A DNA stretch of 64,000 nucleotides from positions 301,586-365,585 of the forward strand of contig NZ_OOHJ01000008.1 of the NCBI RefSeq assembly GCF_900323885.1, written 5' to 3'. The DNA is from [Actinomadura] parvosata subsp. kistnae. GTDB taxonomy: Bacteria; Actinomycetota; Actinomycetes; Streptosporangiales; Streptosporangiaceae. Numbering within the stretch: position 1 is the stretch's first letter; each line of letters starts with the position of its first letter. Positions 31,320-38,832 of this stretch are shown here, in pieces. Under the pieces are notes generated by a model that was given only the letters and a program-made list of their open reading frames with translations, searched no databases and had not been told where the DNA came from. The position numbers and the translations under genes were made by a program.

Positions 31320-32687
31320 ATGGACTGGGTCACCTGCGCGTATTCGGCTGCTTGCACCGGAGTCGCTAGCCGGCCGTCCGGCTTCTGCCTGGCTCACCTC
31401 GATCCCGAACCACTCGCCGCGGCCCTGGGCGAGCTCGCCCCCGGCCGCCTGCTCGACCTGCGCGGCACCACCATCACCAGCGACCTGCTGTCCAGGGTGC
31501 TCGAGGCGACCGGCCGCAGACCCGGCCGCACCCGGCTCGACCGGGCCAGGTTCACCGGCGACGTCAGGCTCTCCGGCGTCACCTTCACCGGCGACGTCTC
31601 GCTCGACGGCGCCCGCTTCGACCGGCTGGCCTCGTTCTTCGGCGCCCGGTTCGAGGGGAACGTCTCGCTCGCGGGCGTCCGGTTCACCAGGGAGCTGTCC
31701 TTCCACGGGGTGACCGCGCGCGGGCACGTCTCGCTCGACCGGGCCGTGATGTCGCGTGACGCGCTGTTCAGCCAGGCCGTGTTCGGCCACGGGCTGTCGT
31801 GCGAGCGGGCCAGGTTCGACGGCTACGCCACCTTCGACGGCGCCCGGCTCGGCGACGGGGCCGCGTTCCGGGGGGCGCGGTTCGGCCGGACGCTGTCGTT
31901 CCGGAAGGTCAGCGGGCACGCCGGGTTCGAGGCGGCGCACTTCGCCGCCGACGCGTACCTGTCGGCCACCGGCCGGCTCACGGCGGCCAGGGCGCGCGCC
32001 GACGGGCTGCTCGACGTGACGGTCACGCGGTGCGGGGTGGACCTGCGGCAGGTGGAGGTGAAGGGCCCGACCACCGTGCGGCTGACCGACGCGCAGGCCG
32101 ACCTGGAGGGCGCCGTGCTGCACGGCCCGGCCACCGTCACCGGGCGGGGCAGGTCCGTGCTGACCTCGCTGCGGCAGGTCGACGCGGCCAGCCTGGAGCT
32201 GTTCGGGCTCGACCTGTCGGCGTGCCGGTTCGCCGGCCTGACCCATCCCTCGGGGGTGCGGGTGAAGGAGTGCACGTTCGCGCTGACGCCCCGCGGGGTG
32301 CGGGTGAGCCTGCGCTGGCCGATGCTGCGGTGGTTCTCCCGCCGCCGCGCGCTGGCCGACGAGGGCACCGTGCACGGGCGTTCCGGCCCCGACGATCCGG
32401 GCGCCTCGCCCGACCGGCTCGCGGCGCTCTACGCCGGTCTGCGGCCCACCGACAGCGCCACCTCGGCCGACTTCGCCTTCGCCGCCATGGAGATGCGGCG
32501 GCAGGCCGGTCACGGGTGGTGGCTGTCGGTGTCGTGGCTTCTGTGCGGGTACGGCATGCGCATGGGGCGGGCGGCGGCCTGGTTCGCCCTGGTGATGGCC
32601 CTCATGGCAGCGGCCGTGGCGTGGAACTCCACCCCTCACGCGGCGCAGCGGCCCGACCTCGTCCCCGGCCCGGCCCTGCACCGGTGA
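31320..32687 (+). CDS. Pentapeptide-repeat protein with Cys/His head and C-terminal membrane segment
   Basis: 455 residues from ATG 31320; an in-frame ATG at 31278 is less likely. The first 30 residues hold CAYSAACTG and FCLAHL, a possible small metal site. Residues about 70-200 are pentapeptide-like repeats with F or L every fifth position (ARFTGDVRLSGVTFTGDVSL), forming a right-handed quadrilateral beta-helix. The middle region resembles a continuing helix. A hydrophobic segment near 430 (AAAWFALVMALMAAAVAW) suggests membrane attachment at the C-terminus. The function is unknown; pentapeptide proteins can act as scaffolds or DNA mimics. It stands alone, divergent from thioredoxin across an AT-richer 220-bp gap. 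Confidence 0.82.
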   Translation: MDWVTCAYSAACTGVASRPSGFCLAHLDPEPLAAALGELAPGRLLDLRGTTITSDLLSRVLEATGRRPGRTRLDRARFTGDVRLSGVTFTGDVSLDGARFDRLASFFGARFEGNVSLAGVRFTRELSFHGVTARGHVSLDRAVMSRDALFSQAVFGHGLSCERARFDGYATFDGARLGDGAAFRGARFGRTLSFRKVSGHAGFEAAHFAADAYLSATGRLTAARARADGLLDVTVTRCGVDLRQVEVKGPTTVRLTDAQADLEGAVLHGPATVTGRGRSVLTSLRQVDAASLELFGLDLSACRFAGLTHPSGVRVKECTFALTPRGVRVSLRWPMLRWFSRRRALADEGTVHGRSGPDDPGASPDRLAALYAGLRPTDSATSADFAFAAMEMRRQAGHGWWLSVSWLLCGYGMRMGRAAAWFALVMALMAAAVAWNSTPHAAQRPDLVPGPALHR

Positions 32688-32696
32688 GGGGGGTGC

Positions 32697-33143
32697 TCAC
32701 AGCTCGGCGGCGATCTTCTCGATGGCGCCGAACATGCGCGGCCAGCCGCCGCCCATGATCCGCCGCGAGAGCTGCTGCACCTCGTCGCCCGGGTCGAAGC
32801 CCTCGTGGTCGAGGAACAGCCGGGTCCCGCGTCCCTCGGGCTCCAGCCGCCAGGTGACCGTCCAGTCGGCCCGCTTGCCGTCGCTCCAGCTGATCCGCAG
32901 CAGCTTCTCCGGCTCGACCCGCAGCACCTCGCAGTAGACGATGCCGTCGAAGCCGACCTGCTTCTTCGGCGTCGTGGTGAAGGTGAACCGGTGGCCCACC
33001 TCGGCCTTGAAGTCGCCCGGCATGAGCCACCGGGCGACGAGGTCGGGCTCGGTGAGCGCCCGCCACACCTTGGCGGGCGGATGGGCGAGGAACTGGTCGA
33101 GCCTGATCGCGCGCAGGTCTTCAGCCGTCGTGTCGTGAGCCAT
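32697..33143 (-). CDS. SRPBCC (AHSA1-like) domain protein
   Basis: 148 residues. It has the START/Bet v1-like fold of the AHSA1 subfamily: IRLDQFLAHPPAKVWRALTE, then LVARWLMPGDFKAEVGHRF, WTVTWRLEPEGRGTRLFL and the terminal GGGWPRMFGAIEKI. Members form a hydrophobic ligand pocket; many sit in ArsR-controlled operons of unknown function. The start ATG 33143 lies inside the end of the ArsR gene (23-bp overlap), so translation is coupled. It is the last gene of the VOC-ArsR-SRPBCC operon. Confidence 0.88.
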   Translation of the reverse strand: MAHDTTAEDLRAIRLDQFLAHPPAKVWRALTEPDLVARWLMPGDFKAEVGHRFTFTTTPKKQVGFDGIVYCEVLRVEPEKLLRISWSDGKRADWTVTWRLEPEGRGTRLFLDHEGFDPGDEVQQLSRRIMGGGWPRMFGAIEKIAAEL

Positions 33144-33477
33144 CGCTGCCGTCCATTTCGTCGTCGTCCATCTCGTCGAGAAGGGTGGTGAGCGCGGTGA
33201 GGCGTTCGCGCCAGAACCGCTCGTACGGGGTGAGCCAGTCGAGGATCTCCATGAGCGGCGCCGCCTCCAGCCGGTAGTGCCGCTCCCTGCCCTTGCGGGT
33301 CTCGGCCACGAGGCCCGCGTCCTTGAGCACCTTGAGGTGCTCCGACACGCTGGGCCTGCTCATGTCGAACCGCTCGGCCAGCCGCCCGGCGGGCTGGGCG
33401 CCCTCGTCGAGCAGCAGGCGCAGCAGCTCGCGCCGGGCCGGGCTGGCCAGCGCGGTGAAGACGTGGTCGGCGCTCAC
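33121..33477 (-). CDS. ArsR-family winged-helix repressor
   Basis: 118 residues from GTG 33477, overlapping the VOC gene stop (GTGA). The winged helix is FTALASPARRELLRLLLDEG, then GRLAERFDMSRPSVSEHLKV and LVAETRKGRERHYRLEAAPL. No cysteine metal site is visible, so it belongs to the non-metal ArsR group that often pairs with SRPBCC genes. It should bind the 16-bp palindrome at 33842-33857 and repress its own operon. The C-terminus is acidic (DEMDDDEMDGSDG). Confidence 0.9.
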   Translation of the reverse strand: MSADHVFTALASPARRELLRLLLDEGAQPAGRLAERFDMSRPSVSEHLKVLKDAGLVAETRKGRERHYRLEAAPLMEILDWLTPYERFWRERLTALTTLLDEMDDDEMDGSDGSRHDG

Positions 33478-33827
33478 GTCTGGCTGACCACGAAGCCGTT
33501 GCCGAACGGGTCGTGGAAGAGCAGCTGCCGGCCCCACGCCTCCTCGCTGGGGCCCTGGAAGGCGGTGCCGTGCTCCTGGAGCCTGGCGGCCAGCGCGTCG
33601 AGGTCGGGCGCGCCCACGACCAGGCCGCCGATCGGCGCCATGGAGGGGAACCAGGAGGCCAGCAGCAGCGTGGTGGCGGCGCCCTCGGGCGCCACGGTGA
33701 GCCAGCGGCCCATGGGGAACGGGTTGTCGGTGCGCACCTCGAAGCCGAGCACGCGGGTGTAGAAGCCGAGCGCCCGTTCCTGGTCGGTGACGGGCACGGT
33801 GACGGTGAGAAGGGAGGAGATGAGCAT
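33474..33827 (-). CDS. VOC-superfamily (glyoxalase/bleomycin-resistance-like) protein
   Basis: 117 residues from ATG 33827. Paired beta-alpha-beta modules of the VOC fold are visible: LLTVTVPVTDQERALGFYTR, VLGFEVRTDNPFPMGRWLTV, then DLDALAARLQEHGTAF and LLFHDPFGNGFVV. The C-terminal Phe-Gly-Asn motif is typical. It may bind or modify a small electrophile with a metal ion. It is the first gene of the ArsR operon. No Shine-Dalgarno precedes the start, and the -10 element lies 7 bp upstream, so the mRNA is probably leaderless. A longer upstream frame lacks support. Confidence 0.87.
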   Translation of the reverse strand: MLISSLLTVTVPVTDQERALGFYTRVLGFEVRTDNPFPMGRWLTVAPEGAATTLLLASWFPSMAPIGGLVVGAPDLDALAARLQEHGTAFQGPSEEAWGRQLLFHDPFGNGFVVSQT

Positions 33828-33834
33828 GTCGGCC

Positions 33835-33864
33835 ACTATACGTAGGAAATTTCCTACATGACAA
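33835..33864 (-). promoter_or_regulatory. Promoter with ArsR operator in its spacer
   Basis: On the - strand, -35 TTGTCA (33859-33864), 18-bp spacer and -10 TATAGT (33835-33840). The spacer contains GTAGGAAATTTCCTAC (33842-33857), a perfect 16-bp palindrome. The start codon begins 7 bp after the -10. The whole forms a textbook repressible, leaderless promoter for the VOC-ArsR-SRPBCC operon. Confidence 0.8.
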
Positions 33865-33927
33865 GCCGGGCGAATCTCAGGGAGCTCCCCGATGGACCGC
33901 CTAGATCGCGTTCCGTAGACTTGAGCC

Positions 33928-34598
33928 ATGCTCATCGACGACTACGTGGCCGAGCTCGACGGCGCCCTGAGCGGTCCGCACGGCCCCAAGCGCGATCTCG
34001 TCGTCGAGGCACGCGACAGCCTGATCGACACCGCCGACGCGCTGGAGGCCGACGGGCTGGAGCGGGCGGAGGCCGAGCGGCTGGCCGTCGCGGAGTTCGG
34101 CGCGGTCCACGAGGTCGCGCCCGGCTACCAGGCCGAGCTGACCGCCGTCGCGGGCGGCGGCTGGGGGTGCTGCTGTTCATCAGCGTGCCGATCACCGTCG
34201 CCATGTGGTCGGTGCTGTGGCGGATCTACCCGGGCACCGACCAGGCCTGGCTCAACCAGCCGTGGTGGTACGCGCCCGCCTCCCGCCTGCTCGACCTCGT
34301 CCAGCTCGGCACCGGCCTGTACGGCGGTCTCGTGCTGTTCGCGCTCAGCCGTGGCTCCCGCTGGATCCGCCGGCCCCGCCTGGCCACCCGGTCGCTGGGC
34401 GTGCTCGTCTTCGCCTCGCTGCCGATCACGGCCGGGCTGGGGATGCTGATGACCTACGGAATGGACTCCCCCAACACCCTGCACGGCCTGCCCAGCGTGG
34501 TGGCCAACCTGGTGACGTCGGCGATGTGGGCGATCCAGCTCTACGGCGCCACGCGGTGCGTCCGCATCACGCGTACCTCCTTGGCCGAGGCGCGCTGA
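33928..34598 (+). pseudogene. HAAS/permease-prefix-domain membrane protein, broken by a frameshift
   Basis: Codons from ATG 33928 give LIDDYVAELDGALSGPHGPK, then a helical HAAS-like domain up to about 34150. The frame then changes: membrane helices LLFISVPITVAMWSVLWRIY, LGTGLYGGLVLFALSRGS and LGVLVFASLPITAGLGML continue in another frame to the stop at 34598. Adding one base in the GGGCGGCGG stretch (34150-34160) would restore a continuous protein of about 223 residues (AGRRLGVLLF). Read as it stands, the product is truncated and nonsense-tailed. HAAS-domain proteins are usually encoded next to PadR regulators, and one lies 14 bp away, convergent. Genuine inactivation or a sequencing error are both possible. 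Confidence 0.8.
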
Positions 34599-34611
34599 CC
34601 TGCCGCACCCC

Positions 34612-34947
34612 TCAGCGCAGGGCGGTGGCCTCCGCGCGCAGGACGCTGCCGATCACGCTCGTGAACTCCCGCCAGGCCGACCGCTCCCCCTGGAGCTGCT
34701 TCCTGCCGGAGTCGGTCAGCCGGTAGGTGCGCCGCTTGCGCCCGCCCACCGTGGCCCACTCGCTGGACAGGTAGCCGATGCGCTCCAGCCTGCGCAGGGC
34801 CGGGTAGACGGTGCCCGTGGGCACGTTGAGCGCGCCGCCGCTGCGCTCCTGCAGCGCCTCGATGATGGCGTAGCCGTGCAGCGGCTCGCGCTCCAGCACT
34901 GAGAGCAACAGCGCGTCCATGTGTCCGCGCAGCGCGTCCGGGTTCAT
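34612..34947 (-). CDS. PadR-family transcriptional regulator (short)
   Basis: 111 residues from ATG 34947, with AGGA about 8 bp upstream. The winged helix is LLLSVLEREPLHGYAIIEAL, VPTGTVYPALRRLERIGYLS, then GGRKRRTYRLTDSGRKQLQG. The short C-terminal helix marks PadR subfamily s1. It is divergent from cydA. Two CTAyATGTAG boxes lie between them (34986-35010), so it may control the cytochrome bd operon and itself. It is convergent with the frameshifted HAAS-domain gene, the usual partner type of such regulators. Confidence 0.9.
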   Translation of the reverse strand: MNPDALRGHMDALLLSVLEREPLHGYAIIEALQERSGGALNVPTGTVYPALRRLERIGYLSSEWATVGGRKRRTYRLTDSGRKQLQGERSAWREFTSVIGSVLRAEATALR

Positions 34948-34985
34948 GCCTCTGATCCTAAACACCATTCCGCTAAGTAGCCAGT

Positions 34986-35010
34986 CTACATGTAGGCTGT
35001 CTATATGTAG
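34986..35010. promoter_or_regulatory. Twin CTAyATGTAG boxes between padR and cydA
   Basis: CTACATGTAG (34986-34995, perfect palindrome) and CTATATGTAG (35001-35010) repeat at a 15-bp interval in the 87-bp divergent gap. ACATGT/ATGT cores are typical of PadR sites. No Rex-type TTGTGAA box is apparent. Confidence 0.6.
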
Positions 35011-35034
35011 GTAGGCACAACAACGGAGCGGTTC

Positions 35035-36207
35035 ATGGACGTACTGGATCTGGCGCGGACACAGTTCGCGGTGACAGGCAGCCTGCACTTCCTGTTCGTG
35101 GTGCTCACGCTGGGCCTGGCGCCGCTCGTGGCGATCATGCACACCCGATGGGCGATGTCGGGCAAGCCGCTGCACGAGGGCATGACGAGGTTCTGGGGGC
35201 AGATATACGTCATCAACTACGCGCTCGGCATCGTGACCGGGCTGGTGATGGAGTTCCAGTTCGGGCTGTCGTGGAGCGGCCTTTCCCACTACGCGGGCGA
35301 CGTCTTCGGCGCGCCCCTGGCCATGGAGACGCTCGTGGCCTTCTTCCTGGAGTCCACGTTCCTCGGGCTGTGGATCTTCGGCTGGCACCGGCTGCCCACG
35401 TGGGCGCACCTCGCGTGCATCTGGCTCGTCACCCTCACCGCGTACGCGAGCGCGTTCTTCATCATGATGGGCAACGCGTTCCTGCAGAACCCCGCCGGCG
35501 CCGTCGTGCGCGGCGACCGCATGGAGCTGGTCGACTTCGGGGCGCTGCTCACCAACAAGGCGCTCATCTTCGCCTTCCCGCACGTCCTCGGGGCCGGGCT
35601 GTTCACCGGCGGCATGGTGCTGGTCGGCGCGAGCGCGTACCGGCTGCGGCGCAAGGCGCAGGAGAACGAGTTCTTCAGCCGGTCGCTGCGCATGGGCGTG
35701 GTCACCGCGGCCATCGGCATCTTCGTCACCATGGCCTTCGGCTACGCGCAGTTCGGCGCCGTCCCCGAGGGCAAGTTCGGGGGCCAGAACCTCGCCGCGG
35801 CCGCCCCGCTCGGATTCATGATCGAGTTCGGGCAGCTGCTCGGGCTGGTCGTGCTGTTCGTGATGCTGCCGATGATCAAGGTTCTGCCGCGGGCCCGGTG
35901 GGCGCATCCGATCCTGATCGCGATGACGCCGCTGCCGTTCGTGCTGTCCATCCTCGGCTGGATGGCCAGGGAGATCGGCCGCCAGCCCTGGATGATCTGG
36001 GAGCGGCTCACCGTCGCCGACGCCATGTCGCCGGGGCTGACCCAGGGCATGGTGACGGCCTCGCTCATCGGGTTCGCCGCCGTGCTGGGGCTGCTCGCGG
36101 TCGTCGACTACGTCCTCATCGCCCGGGTGATCAGGCGCGGCCCGCGCGACCTCGACCTCGGCGCCACCACCCGCGAAGAGCCGCGCACCCCCGCGCTGAG
36201 TCACTGA
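35035..36207 (+). CDS. cydA: Cytochrome bd quinol oxidase subunit I
   Basis: 390 residues with about nine membrane helices. Heme-ligand His18 is in GSLHFLFV. QFGLSWSGLSHYAGDVFGAP, METLVAFFLESTFLGLWIFG and the diagnostic GWMAREIGRQPWMIW are present. The quinol-binding loop is short, so it belongs to the short-Q-loop type. With subunit II it reduces O2 to water using quinol, without pumping protons, and with high oxygen affinity. Start ATG 35035 has GGAGCGG just upstream. It is first of cydABDC and divergent from a PadR gene whose candidate boxes lie between. Confidence 0.95.
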   Translation: MDVLDLARTQFAVTGSLHFLFVVLTLGLAPLVAIMHTRWAMSGKPLHEGMTRFWGQIYVINYALGIVTGLVMEFQFGLSWSGLSHYAGDVFGAPLAMETLVAFFLESTFLGLWIFGWHRLPTWAHLACIWLVTLTAYASAFFIMMGNAFLQNPAGAVVRGDRMELVDFGALLTNKALIFAFPHVLGAGLFTGGMVLVGASAYRLRRKAQENEFFSRSLRMGVVTAAIGIFVTMAFGYAQFGAVPEGKFGGQNLAAAAPLGFMIEFGQLLGLVVLFVMLPMIKVLPRARWAHPILIAMTPLPFVLSILGWMAREIGRQPWMIWERLTVADAMSPGLTQGMVTASLIGFAAVLGLLAVVDYVLIARVIRRGPRDLDLGATTREEPRTPALSH

Positions 36208-36222
36208 GGAGAGTCCAGCGAC

Positions 36223-36987
36223 ATGGAAGTGATCTGGTTCGCCGTCTTCACGGTGCTGCTGGCCGGATATTTCGCCCTCGAAGGCTTCGACCTCGGCGTG
36301 GGGCTGCTGCTGCCCGTCCTGGGCAGGACCCGCGAGAACCGGGACCGGATGGTCGCCGCCATCGCCCCGTACGTGCTGGCCAACGAGGTGTGGCTGGTCG
36401 CCGTCGCCGGAACCCTGTTCGGCGTCTACCCGCTGCTCGAAGGCGAGGTGCTGTTCGGGCTGTACCCGCTGGTCGTGGCCATGCTGCTGAGCTGGATCCT
36501 GCGCGACGCCGGCCTGTGGTTCCGCCGCCGCCTCGGCGGCTCCGCCTGGCGGGGCTTCTGGGACGCGGCCATCGCGTTCGGCTCCCTCGGCCTGTCGGCC
36601 GGCTGGGGCATGGTCCTGTACGCCGCCGCCACCGGCTTTCACGCCTCACCCGTGCACCCGCTCGGGCTCCTGCTCGGCATGGTCGTCACGCTGCTGTTCG
36701 CCTTCCACGGATGGACGTTCCTCGGCTGGCGCTCCCCCGGCACGTTCGGGGTGAGCCGGCCGGGATGGGTGCTGGCGGCGTCGGCGCTCGTCGCGGCGCT
36801 GCCCGCGCTGGGGGTGCTGGGCGGCGCCATGCCGTACCTGCTGGAGCACAGCGCGCCCGCCGCCACCCTGAGTGTGCTCAGTGTCATGGTCCTGCCCGTC
36901 GCACCCATCATGCTGGGCGCGCAAGTATGGGTATGGCGCACTTTCCGGCCAGGCAAGGACGCCTTCCGGCTCCCGTCGTTCTTCTGA
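36223..36987 (+). CDS. cydB: Cytochrome bd quinol oxidase subunit II (short form)
   Basis: 254 residues with about seven to eight membrane helices. The opening VIWFAVFTVLLAGYFALEGF, DLGVGLLLPVLGRTRENRDR and the conserved IAPYVLANEVWLVAVAGTLF identify CydB. Usual CydB proteins have about 330-380 residues, so this one is about 80 or more shorter. It nevertheless ends naturally with LPSFF before the cydD gene. Start ATG 36223 lies 15 bp after cydA. It pairs with subunit I in the membrane. Confidence 0.88.
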   Translation: MEVIWFAVFTVLLAGYFALEGFDLGVGLLLPVLGRTRENRDRMVAAIAPYVLANEVWLVAVAGTLFGVYPLLEGEVLFGLYPLVVAMLLSWILRDAGLWFRRRLGGSAWRGFWDAAIAFGSLGLSAGWGMVLYAAATGFHASPVHPLGLLLGMVVTLLFAFHGWTFLGWRSPGTFGVSRPGWVLAASALVAALPALGVLGGAMPYLLEHSAPAATLSVLSVMVLPVAPIMLGAQVWVWRTFRPGKDAFRLPSFF

Positions 36988-36993
36988 GGGCAC

Positions 36994-38832
36994 GTGCATA
37001 AGGATCTCCTCGCGCTCATGCGGGCCGAACGCTCGGTCCGCCGCCACCTCGGCGTCACCATGGCCGCCGCCGTGCTGGCCGGGCTGCTCGTGCTGGTGCA
37101 GGCCGAGCTGCTGGCCGGGGTGCTGTCCGGCCGGTTCGCCACGGGCGTGCTGGCCGTGCTGGCGGCCGTCGTGGGCGTGCGGGCGCTGCTCGCCTGGACG
37201 CAGGGCGTCTTCGCCGGGCGCACCGCCACCGGCGTCAAGTCCGCCCTGCGGCACCGGCTCCTGGAACGGCTGCGCGAGCTCGGGCCCGCCCGGCTCACCG
37301 CGCACCGCTCCGGCGAGCTCGTCACCCTCGCCGGGCGCGGCCTCGACGGGCTCGACAACTACCTCACCGGCTACCTGCCCGCCATCGCGGTGGCCGCCGT
37401 CGTGCCCGTCGCCGTCCTCATCCGGCTCTTCGCCGCCGACCTCGCCAGCGCCATCATCGTCCTGGTCACGCTGCCGCTCATCCCCGTCTTCGGCGCGCTC
37501 GTCGGCATGACCACGAAAGCCGTCACCGAGCGGCAGTTCGTGGCGCTGTCGCGGCTCGGCGGGCACTTCCTCGACGTCGTCCGCGGCCTGCCCACCCTGC
37601 GCGCCTTCGGCCGGGCCCGCTACCAGGCCGGCGTCATCCGGCAGATCGCCGACGCGCACCGCAGCGCCACCATGCGGACCCTGCGGGTGGCGTTCCTGTC
37701 GTCGCTGGTGCTGGAGCTGTGCGCGTCCCTGTCGCTGGCGCTGGTGGCCGTGCCCATCGGGCTGCGGCTGCTCGGCGGGTCGCTCGACCTGACGACGGCG
37801 CTGCTGGTGCTGCTGCTGGCGCCCGAGGCGTACCTGCCGCTGCGGGCCATGGGGACGCGCTTCCACGCCAGCATGGAGGGGGTGGCCGCCGCCGACGCCG
37901 CCTTCGCCGTCCTCGACCGGTCGGCGGACGAACCGGAACTCACCTCCCGGACAGGACGCGACCTCGAACCCGCGCGGGGCGCGCCGGAGATCCGGCTGGA
38001 GAACGTCACCGTGCGCTACCCCGGCCGCGACGGCGCCGCCCTGGAGAACGTCTCCCTCACCATCGGCCCCCGCGAACGCGTCGCCCTGGTCGGCGAGAGC
38101 GGCGGCGGCAAGAGCACGCTGCTCCACCTCATCCTCGGCTTCGTCCAGCCGACCGCGGGCCGCGTCCTCGTCGACGGCACGGACCTGCGCGAGCTCGATC
38201 TCGCGAGCTGGCGGGCGCGGCTGGCGTTCGTGGCACAGCGGCCCCACCTGTTCGCCACGTCGGTGGCCGGCAACATCCGCCTCGGCGCCCCGGGCGCCAC
38301 GCCGGAGGACGTCCGCAGGGCCGCGGCGGCCGCGCACGCGGACTTCGTGGACTCCCTCCCCCAGGGCTTCGACACCCTGGTCGGCGAGCGCGGCGCCAAC
38401 CTCTCGGCCGGCCAGCGCCAGCGCATCGCCCTGGCGCGCGCCTTCTGCCGCCCGGACGCGTCGGTGCTCCTGCTGGACGAGCCCACGGCCCGTTTGGACG
38501 GGCGCAGCGAGGCGGCGGTGGTGTCGGGCACGGCCGAGCTCTCACGCGGCCGCACGGCCGTCATCGTCGCCCACCGCCCGGCCATGATCGACCTCGCCGA
38601 CCGCGTCATCCGCGTCCACGAGGGCCGCATCCTCTCCGACACCACCCACGTCACAGGCACCGCGCCCGGCGAAGGCGCGGATCCGGCGCACGTGACGGTG
38701 GAAGACGCGGCGGACGCGGCGGACGTGGCGGATGCGGCGGACGTGGCGGATGCGGCGGACGTGGCGGACGTGGTGGACGGAGGACCGGCCGGCGTCGCGG
38801 CGGCGGCGCGGCGTGAGGGGGAGGCGCGATGA
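36994..38832 (+). CDS. cydD: Cysteine/glutathione-type ABC exporter subunit CydD
   Basis: 612 residues from GTG 36994, with GAGGG 3-4 bp upstream. A six-helix exporter domain spans about 1-310 (LGGHFLDVVRGLPTLRAFGR is a CydD hallmark). The ATPase domain has Walker A GESGGGKST, signature LSAGQ and Walker B SVLLLDEPTARLDGR. CydDC exports thiols to the cell exterior and is needed for assembly of cytochrome bd. The C-terminal 60 residues are an unusual acidic Ala/Asp/Val tail with repeats (DAADVADAADVA). The stop overlaps cydC (ATGA). Confidence 0.92.
   Translation: MHKDLLALMRAERSVRRHLGVTMAAAVLAGLLVLVQAELLAGVLSGRFATGVLAVLAAVVGVRALLAWTQGVFAGRTATGVKSALRHRLLERLRELGPARLTAHRSGELVTLAGRGLDGLDNYLTGYLPAIAVAAVVPVAVLIRLFAADLASAIIVLVTLPLIPVFGALVGMTTKAVTERQFVALSRLGGHFLDVVRGLPTLRAFGRARYQAGVIRQIADAHRSATMRTLRVAFLSSLVLELCASLSLALVAVPIGLRLLGGSLDLTTALLVLLLAPEAYLPLRAMGTRFHASMEGVAAADAAFAVLDRSADEPELTSRTGRDLEPARGAPEIRLENVTVRYPGRDGAALENVSLTIGPRERVALVGESGGGKSTLLHLILGFVQPTAGRVLVDGTDLRELDLASWRARLAFVAQRPHLFATSVAGNIRLGAPGATPEDVRRAAAAAHADFVDSLPQGFDTLVGERGANLSAGQRQRIALARAFCRPDASVLLLDEPTARLDGRSEAAVVSGTAELSRGRTAVIVAHRPAMIDLADRVIRVHEGRILSDTTHVTGTAPGEGADPAHVTVEDAADAADVADAADVADAADVADVVDGGPAGVAAAARREGEAR
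38713..38766 (+). repeat. 18-bp in-frame tandem repeat in cydD tail
   Basis: Three copies of GAyGCGGCGGACGTGGCG start at 38713, 38731 and 38749, encoding DAADVA. A half-unit precedes at 38704. They extend the acidic C-terminal tail. Confidence 0.9.
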
